Below are positions 36,230 to 45,776 of a DNA stretch of 64,000 nucleotides, piece after piece. The number at the start of each line of letters is the position of its first letter. The stretch's first letter is position 1. Position numbers and translations under genes: made by a program. Location of the stretch: positions 248,001-312,000 of the forward strand of contig JACPVF010000003.1 of NCBI GenBank assembly GCA_016191845.1, written 5' to 3'. The DNA comes from Chloroflexota bacterium (GTDB lineage Bacteria > Chloroflexota > Anaerolineae > Anaerolineales > Villigracilaceae). The notes under the pieces were generated by a model that worked only from the letters and a program-made list of their open reading frames with translations, ran no database searches and was not told where the DNA came from.

Positions 36230-37705
36230 ATGCCTGTCCACCTTCGCTGGATTCTGATCCCGTTGCTGTTGCTCGCCCTGCTGGCCGCCTGCGTCCCTCA
36301 ACCGGCCCCGAGCTTGACACCGTTAAACAAGCAGACTCCCACCGTCCAGCCGCCTGCTCCCACGCAGAAGCCCGCACGCGGCGCCAAGATCCCTGATGGT
36401 GGACAGGGCGGTGTCTCGCAGAACCTGTCCTTCGAAATCCCCGCCCATCCCCTCGACGTGATCCTTGGCCGCCCAACGGACACGAGCATCACCTTTTCCC
36501 TGCTTGCCTGCAACGACCAGACCGTTTCCATTGCTTATGGAACCGAGTCGGGCAACCCCACATCGAAAACCGAAGCGATCCCCCTGAAAGCCAATGCGCC
36601 ACAAACTTTCCTGCTTTCCAGCCTTCAGCCCGATACCCAATATTATTACTCCATCAATGGCGGGAGCGAAAATACCTTCCACACCGCCCGTGCTGCAGGC
36701 TCGACCTTTACCTTTACTCTCCAGGCAGACTCGCACCTGGATTCGAACACCGATCCGCAGGTATACCTGCAAACCCTCGCCAATCAGCGCGCTGACCATC
36801 CAGACTTCATCATCGACCTGGGCGACACCTTTATGACCGAAAAGTACAAACCCTATACCGGGGCCGCGCCACAATATCTGGCCCAGCGCTACTTCTTCGG
36901 TCAACTGGCAGATACGGCCCCACTCTTTCTCGTGCTGGGCAATCACGACGGCGAAGGCGCGCCACGCGGTAAAGATGGTGAAGAAATATCGATTTGGGCA
37001 GCGCAAATGCGCACGAAATATTTTCCTAACCCGGCGCCCGATGGTTTCTACACAGGCAACACGCTCCCCCAACCCGCCGTCGGCGACCTGCAAGATTACT
37101 ACGCCTTCACATGGGGCGACGCGCTTTTCATCGTCCTTGACCCATACTGGTTCACCCCATCCCAGCGCGGCAACACCACCGACTTATGGAATCCCACCCT
37201 CGGCAATGCGCAATATCAATGGCTCAAGTCTACACTTGAAAGTAGTAACGCCAAATGGAAATTCATATTCATCCACCAACTCATCGGTGGCTTGGACAAG
37301 GACGGGCGCGGCGGTGTGGAAATCGCCCCTTACCACGAATGGGGTGGACTCAATCCCGATGGCTCCTGGGGCTTTGATGAAAATCGCCCGGGCTGGGGCA
37401 TGTCCATCCACCAATTGCTGGTTGCCAATCATGTCAACGCTGTATTTCACGGTCACGACCATCTCTTCGTCCGTCAGGAACTGGATGGCATCACCTATCA
37501 GGAGGTCCCCCAGCCTGGCTCCGCCCGCGCGGATAACACCAGCAGTGCCGCCGACTACGGTTACCTCAGCGGCGACATCTTCGGCGGAACCGGTCACCTG
37601 CGCGTGACGGTCTCGCCGGAGCAGGTCACGGTGGAATATATCTGCACGAGTCTGTCGAGCAGTCAGAACGGGCAGGTGGTTTTCAGGTACTCCATCCTGC
37701 CATGA
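36230..37705 (+). CDS. Secreted metallophosphatase lipoprotein, second copy
   Basis: 491 residues with lipobox LLAACV and a Pro/Thr linker. An FnIII-like segment (ILGRPTDTSITFSLL ... QPDTQYYYSI) precedes the calcineurin-type domain with QADSH, LGD, GNHD, a H-containing FIHQ, and GHDH. It lines up along its length with 31665-33158. One conserved difference is ADSH for GDSH and GNHD for GNHE, both common in the superfamily. It closes the operon. Confidence 0.9.
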   Translation: MPVHLRWILIPLLLLALLAACVPQPAPSLTPLNKQTPTVQPPAPTQKPARGAKIPDGGQGGVSQNLSFEIPAHPLDVILGRPTDTSITFSLLACNDQTVSIAYGTESGNPTSKTEAIPLKANAPQTFLLSSLQPDTQYYYSINGGSENTFHTARAAGSTFTFTLQADSHLDSNTDPQVYLQTLANQRADHPDFIIDLGDTFMTEKYKPYTGAAPQYLAQRYFFGQLADTAPLFLVLGNHDGEGAPRGKDGEEISIWAAQMRTKYFPNPAPDGFYTGNTLPQPAVGDLQDYYAFTWGDALFIVLDPYWFTPSQRGNTTDLWNPTLGNAQYQWLKSTLESSNAKWKFIFIHQLIGGLDKDGRGGVEIAPYHEWGGLNPDGSWGFDENRPGWGMSIHQLLVANHVNAVFHGHDHLFVRQELDGITYQEVPQPGSARADNTSSAADYGYLSGDIFGGTGHLRVTVSPEQVTVEYICTSLSSSQNGQVVFRYSILP

Positions 37706-37706
37706 C

Positions 37707-37739
37707 CTGAACAATTTCTGAACATCTTTCTGCTATCAT
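37707..37739 (+). promoter_or_regulatory. Pho-box-like direct repeat and -10 upstream of the two-component system
   Basis: CTGAACA (37707-37713), 4 bases, CTGAACA (37718-37724), then nine bases and TATCAT (37734-37739). The spacing is identical to 29740-29772. The -10 is six bases from the response-regulator ATG, so the transcript is probably leaderless. Suggests autoregulation. Confidence 0.75.
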
Positions 37740-37745
37740 AGAGGC

Positions 37746-38426
37746 ATGAAAACCATCCTCGTCGCCGACGACAAGGCCAACATCCGCAACCTGGTGCGCG
37801 ACTATCTCGAAGCCGAAGGCTTTCGCGTGGTCATCGCTGCGAACGGACGTGAGGCATTGTATGCCGCCCGCGCCGAGAAGCCCGATTTGATTTTGCTCGA
37901 CATCATGATGCCCGAGATGAGCGGATACGACTTCATCAAGGCCTATCGCAGGGAGCGCGAGACACCTATCATCCTGCTGACCGCCAAACTGGACGAGACT
38001 GACAAGGTGCTCGGACTTGAACTCGGCGCTGATGATTATGTCACCAAGCCCTTTGGCATGAAGGAACTGACTGCCCGCATCCACGCCGTGTTGCGCCGCG
38101 TTACTCGCCCTGCCGCCGAGTCAGAAATCCTCGCTGCGGGTCCCATCCGTCTGGACCGCGCCGCCCGCTCCGTCCAGGTGGGCGGGCAGACCGTCAGTCT
38201 GACGCCGTCCGAGTTCGAGTTGTTGTTCGCGCTGATGTCCACGCCCGGGCGGGTCTTCTCTCGCTCCGACCTGCTGCTCAAATTACAAGGCACCGCCTTC
38301 GAAGGCGTGGAGCGCACCATTGATGTCCACGTCCGCAACCTGCGCACCAAGATCGAACCCGACCCGTCCAACCCGCAGTACATTGTTACTGTCTTTGGGG
38401 TTGGGTACAAATTTACAGCAGGGTAA
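37746..38426 (+). CDS. OmpR/PhoB-family response regulator
   Basis: 226 residues. Receiver domain with acidic pocket DD at 8-9, phospho-acceptor D52 (LLDIMMPEMSG) and the conserved Lys in YVTKPFG. The C-terminal winged HTH reads LTPSEFELLFAL ... RTIDVHVRNLRTKIEPDPSNPQYIVTVFGVGYKF. OmpR/PhoB proteins bind 11-bp direct repeats as dimers, and such repeats lie in front of both this gene and the phosphatase operon. I therefore infer that it is the activator of both. Confidence 0.95.
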   Translation: MKTILVADDKANIRNLVRDYLEAEGFRVVIAANGREALYAARAEKPDLILLDIMMPEMSGYDFIKAYRRERETPIILLTAKLDETDKVLGLELGADDYVTKPFGMKELTARIHAVLRRVTRPAAESEILAAGPIRLDRAARSVQVGGQTVSLTPSEFELLFALMSTPGRVFSRSDLLLKLQGTAFEGVERTIDVHVRNLRTKIEPDPSNPQYIVTVFGVGYKFTAG

Positions 38427-38482
38427 TTCTTTTGCCACCCCAACCCAGAGTGACATAAAACCTGACGTCTGGAACCTGACAC

Positions 38483-39817
38483 TTGAAACTGACTTCGAAA
38501 CTCACCCTCGCTTTTCTGCTCGTCAGCCTGATCGCCGTCGGGCTGGCGGCCTTGTTTGTGTGGACCACCACCTACGTCCAGTTCGACCAATATCTGGTGG
38601 ACCAGCGCCAGGGTCAGTTCGTGGCCATTGCAGCCGAATACTATCAATCCCAGGGAAGTTGGTCAGGCGTCGATGCTGTTCTGCGCGAGCAGGGGTTGCT
38701 GCCGCCCTTCGCCCAGCCAGGCACCCAACAGCCCGACCCGCAGCCCTTCGCGCTGGTGGACCAGAACCGCGTGGTCATCGTCCCCGGCGGGCAGTATCGG
38801 CCCGGACAAAAGGTGCAAAAAGGGACGCTGGAAAAGGGGATCGGGATCGAGGTCGGCGGAGTGGTGGTCGGCACGGTGCTGACCACCGGTCAGGCACCTA
38901 CGCGCAGTCCCATCGAGGACAAGTATCTGACCCATGTGAACCAATCGCTGCTGGTGGCGGCGTTGGGCGGTGCGCTGATTGCCCTGCTGCTGGGGCTGTT
39001 CCTGGCCCGCTCGTTGACCCATCCTGTTCGCGACCTGACAGCGGCCACCGTTTCGATGGCGCAGGGCCGCTTCAGCCAGCCTGTTCCCATCCGCTCGCAG
39101 GATGAGTTGGGCAAACTGGCGGCGTCCTTCAACCAGATGAGTGCCGACCTGGAACGCGCCAACCGCGCCCGCCGTCAGATGACCGCCGACATCGCCCACG
39201 ACCTGCGCAATCCGCTGACGGTGCTCAGCGGTTATCTCGAGTCGCTTCAGGACGGCAAACTCCAACCCACACCCGAACGATTCGAGGTGATGCAATCAGA
39301 GGTCCAGCACTTGCAGCGGCTGGTGGAAGATTTGCGAACGTTGTCGCTGGCCGACGTGGGGGAGTTGAAATTGCATCGGCAGCTCATCGCACCTGCCGAC
39401 CTGCTGGAGCGGGTTGTGGCGGCTTATCGCCACCAAGCAGAAAGTCAGCAGATTGAATTAAGCGTCGATACCCAGGGAGCCCTGGCCGAGATCGAATTGG
39501 ATCCCGAACGCATGGAGCAGGTTCTGGGCAACCTGGTCAGCAACGCATTGAGGTACACACCCGAGGGCGGAACCATCCGCCTGTCGGCGGATCAGGCTGA
39601 GGATCGGCTGGTGTTGGGCGTGGAAGATAGCGGAAGCGGAATCCTGCCCGAGGTCCTGCCACACATCTTTGAGCGGTCTTATCGCGGCGACCCATCCCGC
39701 TCGGGAAATGAGTCAGGACTGGGGCTGGCAATCGCCAAATCCATCGTGGAACTGCACGGGGGAAGCATCTACGCCGAAAGTGCTTCGGCGGGGACTCGTT
39801 TTACCATCATACTGTAA
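38483..39817 (+). CDS. Sensor histidine kinase with HAMP domain
   Basis: 444 residues starting at a TTG codon (38483) with GGAA upstream. Two transmembrane helices (about 7-28 and 155-178) bracket an extracytoplasmic sensor region of about 125 residues. HAMP follows (ARSLTHPVRDLTAATVSMAQG). The phospho-acceptor is His239 in TADIAHDLRNPLTVLSGYLES; N-box NLVSNALRYTPEGG and GLGLAIAKSIVELHGG are intact. It is partner of the response regulator 57 bp upstream. The start lies within a degenerate repeat (ACCTGAC-type), which makes the exact N-terminus less certain. Confidence 0.93.
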   Translation: MKLTSKLTLAFLLVSLIAVGLAALFVWTTTYVQFDQYLVDQRQGQFVAIAAEYYQSQGSWSGVDAVLREQGLLPPFAQPGTQQPDPQPFALVDQNRVVIVPGGQYRPGQKVQKGTLEKGIGIEVGGVVVGTVLTTGQAPTRSPIEDKYLTHVNQSLLVAALGGALIALLLGLFLARSLTHPVRDLTAATVSMAQGRFSQPVPIRSQDELGKLAASFNQMSADLERANRARRQMTADIAHDLRNPLTVLSGYLESLQDGKLQPTPERFEVMQSEVQHLQRLVEDLRTLSLADVGELKLHRQLIAPADLLERVVAAYRHQAESQQIELSVDTQGALAEIELDPERMEQVLGNLVSNALRYTPEGGTIRLSADQAEDRLVLGVEDSGSGILPEVLPHIFERSYRGDPSRSGNESGLGLAIAKSIVELHGGSIYAESASAGTRFTIIL

Positions 39818-39853
39818 GCCTCAGCGAGATTTCAAAATTCCCCATCAAAAGCC

Positions 39854-39884
39854 TTGACTTGGAGTTAACTCCAGGTGTTACACT
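39854..39884 (+). promoter_or_regulatory. MerR-type promoter/operator upstream of merR
   Basis: TTGACT (39854-39859), a 19-bp spacer and TACACT (39879-39884). The overlong spacer contains the perfect palindrome TGGAGTTAACTCCA (39860-39873). A 19-bp spacer with a central dyad is the hallmark of MerR-activated promoters. Confidence 0.88.
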
Positions 39885-39901
39885 GTTTGTCGAGGTGCCC
39901 C

Positions 39902-40285
39902 ATGAAAATACAGGAAGTCAGCGAAAAATTCGAGATTTCGACCGATACCCTGCGCTATTACGAGCGCATCGGGCTGATCCCCACGGTCAATCGCACCGAG
40001 AGCGGCATCCGTGACTACACCGAGGAGGATATGCGCCGCGTGGACTTTGTCAAATGTATGCGCAGCGCGGGACTGCCCATCGAGGTGTTGATCGATTACA
40101 TGGCGCTGGTACAAAAAGGCGATTCGACCATCGCAACACGCAAAGAGATTTTGCTGGAACAGCGCGAGCAATTGACTGCACGGATAGAAGAAATGCAGAA
40201 GACGCTCGAAATTTTGAATTACAAAATCCAGGTGTACGAGAGCAAGATGGTGGAAACAGAAAAGAAAATCAAAGGAACGGAGTAG
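39902..40285 (+). CDS. MerR-family transcriptional regulator (AdhR/NmlR-like)
   Basis: 127 residues from ATG 39902 with GAGGTG upstream. N-terminal HTH KIQEVSEKFEISTDTLRYYERIGLIP, then RNxSGxRxY-like ESGIRDYTEEDMRRVDFVKCMRSAGLPI, and a long C-terminal coiled coil (about 80-125). There is no metal-binding cysteine cluster at the C-terminus, and the single Cys in VKCMRSAG is of the kind used by aldehyde/electrophile-sensing AdhR/NmlR proteins. It heads an operon with an aldo/keto reductase and an LLM oxidoreductase. Confidence 0.92.
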   Translation: MKIQEVSEKFEISTDTLRYYERIGLIPTVNRTESGIRDYTEEDMRRVDFVKCMRSAGLPIEVLIDYMALVQKGDSTIATRKEILLEQREQLTARIEEMQKTLEILNYKIQVYESKMVETEKKIKGTE

Positions 40286-41278
<993 letters not shown>

Positions 41279-41306
41279 TTAACGAGAAAATTAAAAGAAG
41301 GATCAT

Positions 41307-42191
41307 ATGCACATCGGATTACAAATTCCCTCGTTCAAAGTCCCTGGCGGCGCGGCACAGATTCGCCCCGCGTTGAAAGAGATCGTCACCACCGCAGAAG
41401 CTGCAGGCTTTTACAGCTTGTGGGTCATGGATCACTACTACCAGATCAAGGGCCTGTTCGGCGAGGCCTACACCGACCCGATGCTCGAAGCCTACACCAC
41501 GCTCGGCTATTTTGCCGGGCTAACCGAAAAAGCCTACCTAGGCGTGCTGGTGACCGGCGTGATCTATCGTCACCCTGCTGTATTGATGAAGATGGTCAAT
41601 ACGCTCGACATTCTCTCTGGAGGACGCGCCTACTTCGGGATCGGCGCGGCATGGTATGAGGAGGAAGCGCGGGGCAATGGCATCCCCTACCCCTCCACTT
41701 CAGAACGCTTCGAGCAGCTGGAAGACAGTCTGAAACTGGCGCACGTGCTTTGGAACAGCGATGAGATCTCCTTCGCTGGCAGGCATTTTTCCGCCCCTGC
41801 GCTGACCAATAATCCGCGCCCGCTTTCGAGCCCGCATCCGCGCATCATGGTGGGCGGGACGGGGCCGAACAAGACCCTGCGCATGGTTGCCCAATATGCA
41901 GATGCCTGCAACATCGGCGATTGGGTCGGGATGGCGAACATGCAAAAAGCGCTCAATGACATCAAACGGCATTGCGATGCATTGGGACGCAATTACGACA
42001 CCGTCGAGAAAACTTGTCTTGGCACGATACATCTTTCGGGGAAGGATACAGTAGGCGGCGTTATCGATCGCATCCGAGAGCTTTCCGCAATGGGTTTCAC
42101 GCATGCGATCTTCAACATGCCCGATGTTTACACAATTACGCCGCTCGAAATCTTTGCAAAAGAAATCATCCCGTCTGTGGCGGGACTGTAA
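41307..42191 (+). CDS. LLM-class F420-dependent oxidoreductase
   Basis: 294 residues, a luciferase-like TIM barrel. MHIGLQIPSF start, YSLWVMDHY, VTGVIYRHPAVLMKMVNTLDILSGGRAYFGIGAAWYEEEARGNG and HPRIMVGGTGPNKTLRMVAQYAD are typical of F420-dependent members. The third gene of the MerR operon, 28 bp after the aldo/keto reductase with its own AAGAAGGA site. Cofactor F420 is inferred from subfamily resemblance; FMN is possible. Confidence 0.88.
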   Translation: MHIGLQIPSFKVPGGAAQIRPALKEIVTTAEAAGFYSLWVMDHYYQIKGLFGEAYTDPMLEAYTTLGYFAGLTEKAYLGVLVTGVIYRHPAVLMKMVNTLDILSGGRAYFGIGAAWYEEEARGNGIPYPSTSERFEQLEDSLKLAHVLWNSDEISFAGRHFSAPALTNNPRPLSSPHPRIMVGGTGPNKTLRMVAQYADACNIGDWVGMANMQKALNDIKRHCDALGRNYDTVEKTCLGTIHLSGKDTVGGVIDRIRELSAMGFTHAIFNMPDVYTITPLEIFAKEIIPSVAGL

Positions 42192-42225
42192 AACAGGAGA
42201 CTGATACTTTCCGATCTAAAAAATG

Positions 42226-42254
42226 ACCCGCTCGAAATCAAATTTCGAGCGGGT
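42226..42254. terminator. Intrinsic terminator
   Basis: A 13-bp stem (ACCCGCTCGAAAT / ATTTCGAGCGGGT) with a 3-base loop, followed by TGCTTTT. It closes the MerR operon and can also serve the convergent Gfo/Idh/MocA gene. Confidence 0.87.
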
Positions 42255-42266
42255 TGCTTTTATGAA

Positions 42267-43412
42267 TTAAAGCGCGATGCTTGCTTCTTCGATGAACTCG
42301 AAATAGGTCTGTCCTGAGAATCCACGCGGGATGGGTGGCGTCTGTTCGAACACGGATTGGATGGACTGGTTCGCTCTCGTCTCACTGCTCTTGACGATGC
42401 CGTGCAGGACCTCCAACGCATGGTAGGCCATTTCCTTGTTGGCGCGGTTTCTGCGCCCCATGCGCATCGACCAGGCCATTTCGGCCACGCCCAGTCCGCG
42501 ATATTCCTGGCTGAAAGCATGACTTTGCTGCATCACGACGGGCTCGCTGTTGCCTTTCAGGATGACCTTGACCTCGCCACCGAACTGATTGGGGTCGGCC
42601 ATGTACAAGGCACCCATCGTTCCAAATAACACGACATTGGGACGTTCGGGCGCGGTGAAAATAGAGTTGGCATCGAACAGCAGATTTCCAACCGTGCCGC
42701 GCTCGAATTGCAGGATGCCCGCCATCAGGTTTTCGCACTCGATCTGGAAAGGTTCACCGAAGCGCTCCAATGAATAATCCATGCGTTGCGGGGAGTTGGT
42801 CCGCGTGACGCCTGAGACTTCCTTCACAGGGCCGAGAATACTCAACAGGGCGGTGATGTAGTAGATGCCCACGTCGAAGCCGATGCCTCCGCCCGGTTTA
42901 GCGGTAAAGGGGAAGGCGCGGCTGAAGATCTCGCTGTCGCGGCTGAGGGCGCAATAACAGGAGGTGACGTCGCCGATCAGGCCGCTGTCCACCACAAAGC
43001 GGGCGGTCTGGATGGCCGACCCGAGAAAGGTATCGGGAGCAGCCCCAAGGTACAGGTGCTTTTCGTCCGCGAGCCTCAGCAACTCGGCGGCGTGCTCCAA
43101 TTCCACCGACAGGACCTTCTCGGTGTAGACATGTTTGCCCGCTTCGAGCAGTTGCTTGATGACGGGGTAATGTCCCATCGGCGCGGTCAGGTTGACCACG
43201 ATCTCGATCGAGTCATCGGCCAGGATCTCATCGAAGGTCATCTCTTTGATGTTGTATTTCTGCGCCTTGGCGTGCGCCTTCTCGGGAGTTCGGTCACAGC
43301 AGCCGACCACATCCAGGATCTTGAACTTGTTGATCATCGTGCCGAGGTAGGCGTCACTGATGGCGCCGCTGCCGACGATGGCAGTTTTGACGGGTTGGAT
43401 TTTCATTTTCAC
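42267..43412 (-). CDS. Gfo/Idh/MocA-family oxidoreductase
   Basis: 381 residues. N-terminal Rossmann fold ([18 protein letters not shown]), then the motif [10 protein letters not shown] where the usual EKP has Val for Pro. The C-terminal domain contains the [12 protein letters not shown] segment, equivalent to the family's GG..D.G.H. Overlaps the upstream TolB-like gene as ATGA. The substrate is not assignable; sugar or cyclitol is likely from the family. Confidence 0.87.
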   Translation of the reverse strand: MKMKIQPVKTAIVGSGAISDAYLGTMINKFKILDVVGCCDRTPEKAHAKAQKYNIKEMTFDEILADDSIEIVVNLTAPMGHYPVIKQLLEAGKHVYTEKVLSVELEHAAELLRLADEKHLYLGAAPDTFLGSAIQTARFVVDSGLIGDVTSCYCALSRDSEIFSRAFPFTAKPGGGIGFDVGIYYITALLSILGPVKEVSGVTRTNSPQRMDYSLERFGEPFQIECENLMAGILQFERGTVGNLLFDANSIFTAPERPNVVLFGTMGALYMADPNQFGGEVKVILKGNSEPVVMQQSHAFSQEYRGLGVAEMAWSMRMGRRNRANKEMAYHALEVLHGIVKSSETRANQSIQSVFEQTPPIPRGFSGQTYFEFIEEASIAL

Positions 43413-44287
43413 TCCTTGAGGCGGTACGAGACAAAGGCGATGGTGCGGTTATCGGGCGACCATGAGTTAACGTTGATGGTGCCCTGGCCACCGAATAACT
43501 TTGTGACGAGTTTGGATTCTCCGCCCTGCGCGGGGATCAGGCGCAGTTCCACGTTCTTGTTGGCGGGGTGGTCGCCAGGCTCCACGTCGCCTTTGGCGTA
43601 GGCGATGTAGACCACCCACTGGCCGTCGGGTGAGACGTGCGGGAACCAGCAATTGGCCTCTTCCTTGACCATGTGGGTCGGGTTCGAGCCGTCGACTTCC
43701 ATGCGCCAGACCTGCATCAGTCCCGTGCGCACGGAGTTGAACCAAATGTGCCTGCCATCGGGCGAATATTCGGGACCATCGTCCAGACCAGGTAGATTCG
43801 TGAGCTGAGTCTCGGCACCGCCATCCACGGAGATAGTGTAGATGTCGTACTGGCCGCTGCGCTCGGCGCAATAAGCCAGGCGTGCGCCATCGGGCGACCA
43901 GCCATGCAGATAGCTGGGGCCTGATTCCGTTACCAGGCGGGGAGCGCCACCCGTCAGCGGTAGGATGTAAACGCGCGATTGAGCATCCGCATGCGTGTGA
44001 TGACTGACCGCCAGTTGACGGTTGTCGGGCGAGAGCACATGGTCGTTGTTGCAGTCGATGGCGAAGCCTGTGTCGACCTCTTTGATCTCGCCGCTGGCCA
44101 GTTCGTAGGTGAAGATGCGCCCACGGCTGTTGTAGACCAGACGGCCGTCGCGCGTCCAGTTGGGCGCTTCGATGACGTAGTCGAACTCCTTGAGGATCTT
44201 CCGTTCGCCAGTGAATACATCCACCGTTTCGAGGACGCTGAACGAGTCGCGCTGGGCAACCCATTGCCGCAATGTTTCGATATCCAT
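43409..44287 (-). CDS. TolB-like beta-propeller protein
   Basis: 292 residues from ATG 44287, preceded by GGAGG; the frame extends further upstream without support. Repeated propeller blades show the WSPDG / [12 protein letters not shown] / [13 protein letters not shown] motif. There is no signal peptide, so it is probably cytoplasmic. Coupled to the Gfo/Idh/MocA gene by ATGA overlap. Some members of this family bind or cleave oligosaccharides, but no catalytic residue is identified here. Confidence 0.8.
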   Translation of the reverse strand: MDIETLRQWVAQRDSFSVLETVDVFTGERKILKEFDYVIEAPNWTRDGRLVYNSRGRIFTYELASGEIKEVDTGFAIDCNNDHVLSPDNRQLAVSHHTHADAQSRVYILPLTGGAPRLVTESGPSYLHGWSPDGARLAYCAERSGQYDIYTISVDGGAETQLTNLPGLDDGPEYSPDGRHIWFNSVRTGLMQVWRMEVDGSNPTHMVKEEANCWFPHVSPDGQWVVYIAYAKGDVEPGDHPANKNVELRLIPAQGGESKLVTKLFGGQGTINVNSWSPDNRTIAFVSYRLKE

Positions 44288-44355
44288 GCTGGGCCTCCAA
44301 ATCTTTGTAGTCTGCAGGGCAGTTTTACCATACTCAACGAGGTTTAGCTGAACCC

Positions 44356-44386
44356 TTGACCTGGAGTCGACTCCAAGTGATAGACT
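44356..44386 (+). promoter_or_regulatory. Second MerR-type promoter/operator
   Basis: TTGACC (44356-44361), 19-bp spacer, TAGACT (44381-44386), with palindrome TGGAGTCGACTCCA (44362-44375). It has the same architecture as 39854-39884 and differs from it only in the two central bases of the palindrome core. It lies between divergent genes and reads toward 44416. Confidence 0.87.
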
Positions 44387-44415
44387 TTCCTTACAAGAAG
44401 AATAGGAGATAACCA

Positions 44416-44796
44416 ATGAGCGCATGGACAAGCGCAGAGCTCGACAAAATTGACAAAACGGAAGAATTGACCCTGTCCTCTTTGCGACAAGATGGCACAT
44501 TGCGCAACCCTGTCATCATATGGGTGGTACGCGTGGACGAACATGTCTACGTCCGCGCCTACAAGGGGCGCACCTCGCCCTGGTTCCGCGGCGCTCAAAC
44601 GAAGCACCAAGGCCATATCCGCGCAGGCGGCGTGGAAAGGGATGTTGCCTTCGTGGAAGAGTCTGACCCTGAGGTCAATCAACGGGTAGACGCGGCATAT
44701 CTTGCGAAATACGCCCGCTACCCCCAGTACGTCGCCCCGATGGTGGAGCCCATGGCAAAATCTGCGACTCTCAAGCTGGTTCCGACGGGCGGCTAA
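44416..44796 (+). CDS. DUF2255-family protein
   Basis: 126 residues. [11 protein letters not shown] start, [23 protein letters not shown], then [17 protein letters not shown], which fits the DUF2255 (split-barrel-like, F420/FMN-binding-fold) family. Function unknown. First gene behind the second MerR promoter, with a GGAGA ribosome site. Confidence 0.85.
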   Translation: MSAWTSAELDKIDKTEELTLSSLRQDGTLRNPVIIWVVRVDEHVYVRAYKGRTSPWFRGAQTKHQGHIRAGGVERDVAFVEESDPEVNQRVDAAYLAKYARYPQYVAPMVEPMAKSATLKLVPTGG

Positions 44797-44799
44797 AAG

Positions 44800-45765
44800 A
44801 TGACGTCCACCACTTCAAACCTCAAAGGTATCGGCTTTCTTTTACTGGCAATGCTGATCGGTTCGCTGCAGGCTGTCGCAGTTAAATGGATCGGCGGCAG
44901 TTATTCTGTGCTGGAGATCGTCACCTTTCGCAGCCTGGTCGCCCTGCCCGTCACGCTCCTCTTTTTCTGGCTTGAAGGCAAAAAGGGACTGCCAACCACA
45001 AGCCAGCCCAAACTCCAGGTTGTGCGCGGGATTTTTCTGTTTCTCTCCTACACCACCTACATGATGGGCTTGGCCGCCCTGCCACTTGCCGACGTCGAAT
45101 CGATCCGTTTTTCGGGGCCGTTGATGATCACCATCCTGTCGGTCTTTCTGTTGGGCGAAAAGGTGGAGTTGCAGCGCTGGCTTGCATTGATCGTAGGATT
45201 TGCAGGAATCCTGTTGATCATTCGGCCCGGTTCGGCGAATTTCAACGAGGGCACCCTTTTCATTTTGATCTCGGTCCTCTTTTACGCGTTCACCGTAATC
45301 CTCACCCGAAAATTGAGAGACACCGACAGCAGCGCCACGATGGCATATTTCAGTTCGTGGGTCTACTTGATCGCTGCTTTCATCTTTTCGCCGCTAGCCG
45401 CCGCCGTCGGAGAAATTCCCCACGCGCATCCGAGCATCGCGTTCCTGTTCCACGCCTGGACCATGCCAACCTTGCTGGACCTGTCCATCATGGCCGGACT
45501 GGGACTCGTCTGGGCTGGCTGGATGTTCTTCGTCACCCGTGCCTATAGCACGGCACAGGCATCCGTGATTGCCCCCTTTGAATACGCGTCCCTGCCCATC
45601 AACGTGATATGGGGCTTCCTCATCTGGCACGAGATTCCCACCGCCATGACCCTGGCAGGCGCCTTCTTGACTTTACTGAGCGGTTTGTATATCCTATCTC
45701 AGGAACAAAAGTCGAAGACAAGTCCACCTGCAACAGAAATTATCAGCTTCGAAAACAAAGCATAA
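44800..45765 (+). CDS. EamA/DMT-superfamily transporter
   Basis: 321 residues with ten hydrophobic segments in two EamA repeats. The first shows SVLEIVTFRSLVALPVTLLF and PLADVESIRFSGPLMITILSVFLLGE; the second repeats the pattern (EYASLPINVIWGFLIWHEIP). Typical of drug/metabolite exporters; substrate unknown. It starts 3 bp after the DUF2255 gene, so it belongs to the MerR-controlled operon. Confidence 0.9.
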   Translation: MTSTTSNLKGIGFLLLAMLIGSLQAVAVKWIGGSYSVLEIVTFRSLVALPVTLLFFWLEGKKGLPTTSQPKLQVVRGIFLFLSYTTYMMGLAALPLADVESIRFSGPLMITILSVFLLGEKVELQRWLALIVGFAGILLIIRPGSANFNEGTLFILISVLFYAFTVILTRKLRDTDSSATMAYFSSWVYLIAAFIFSPLAAAVGEIPHAHPSIAFLFHAWTMPTLLDLSIMAGLGLVWAGWMFFVTRAYSTAQASVIAPFEYASLPINVIWGFLIWHEIPTAMTLAGAFLTLLSGLYILSQEQKSKTSPPATEIISFENKA

Positions 45766-45776
45766 AGGAAAAAATC

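Noticed and set aside
44288-44500. N-terminal extension of the TolB-like protein
   Set aside because: It would cross the MerR promoter region and has no ribosome site, whereas 44287 has GGAGG.
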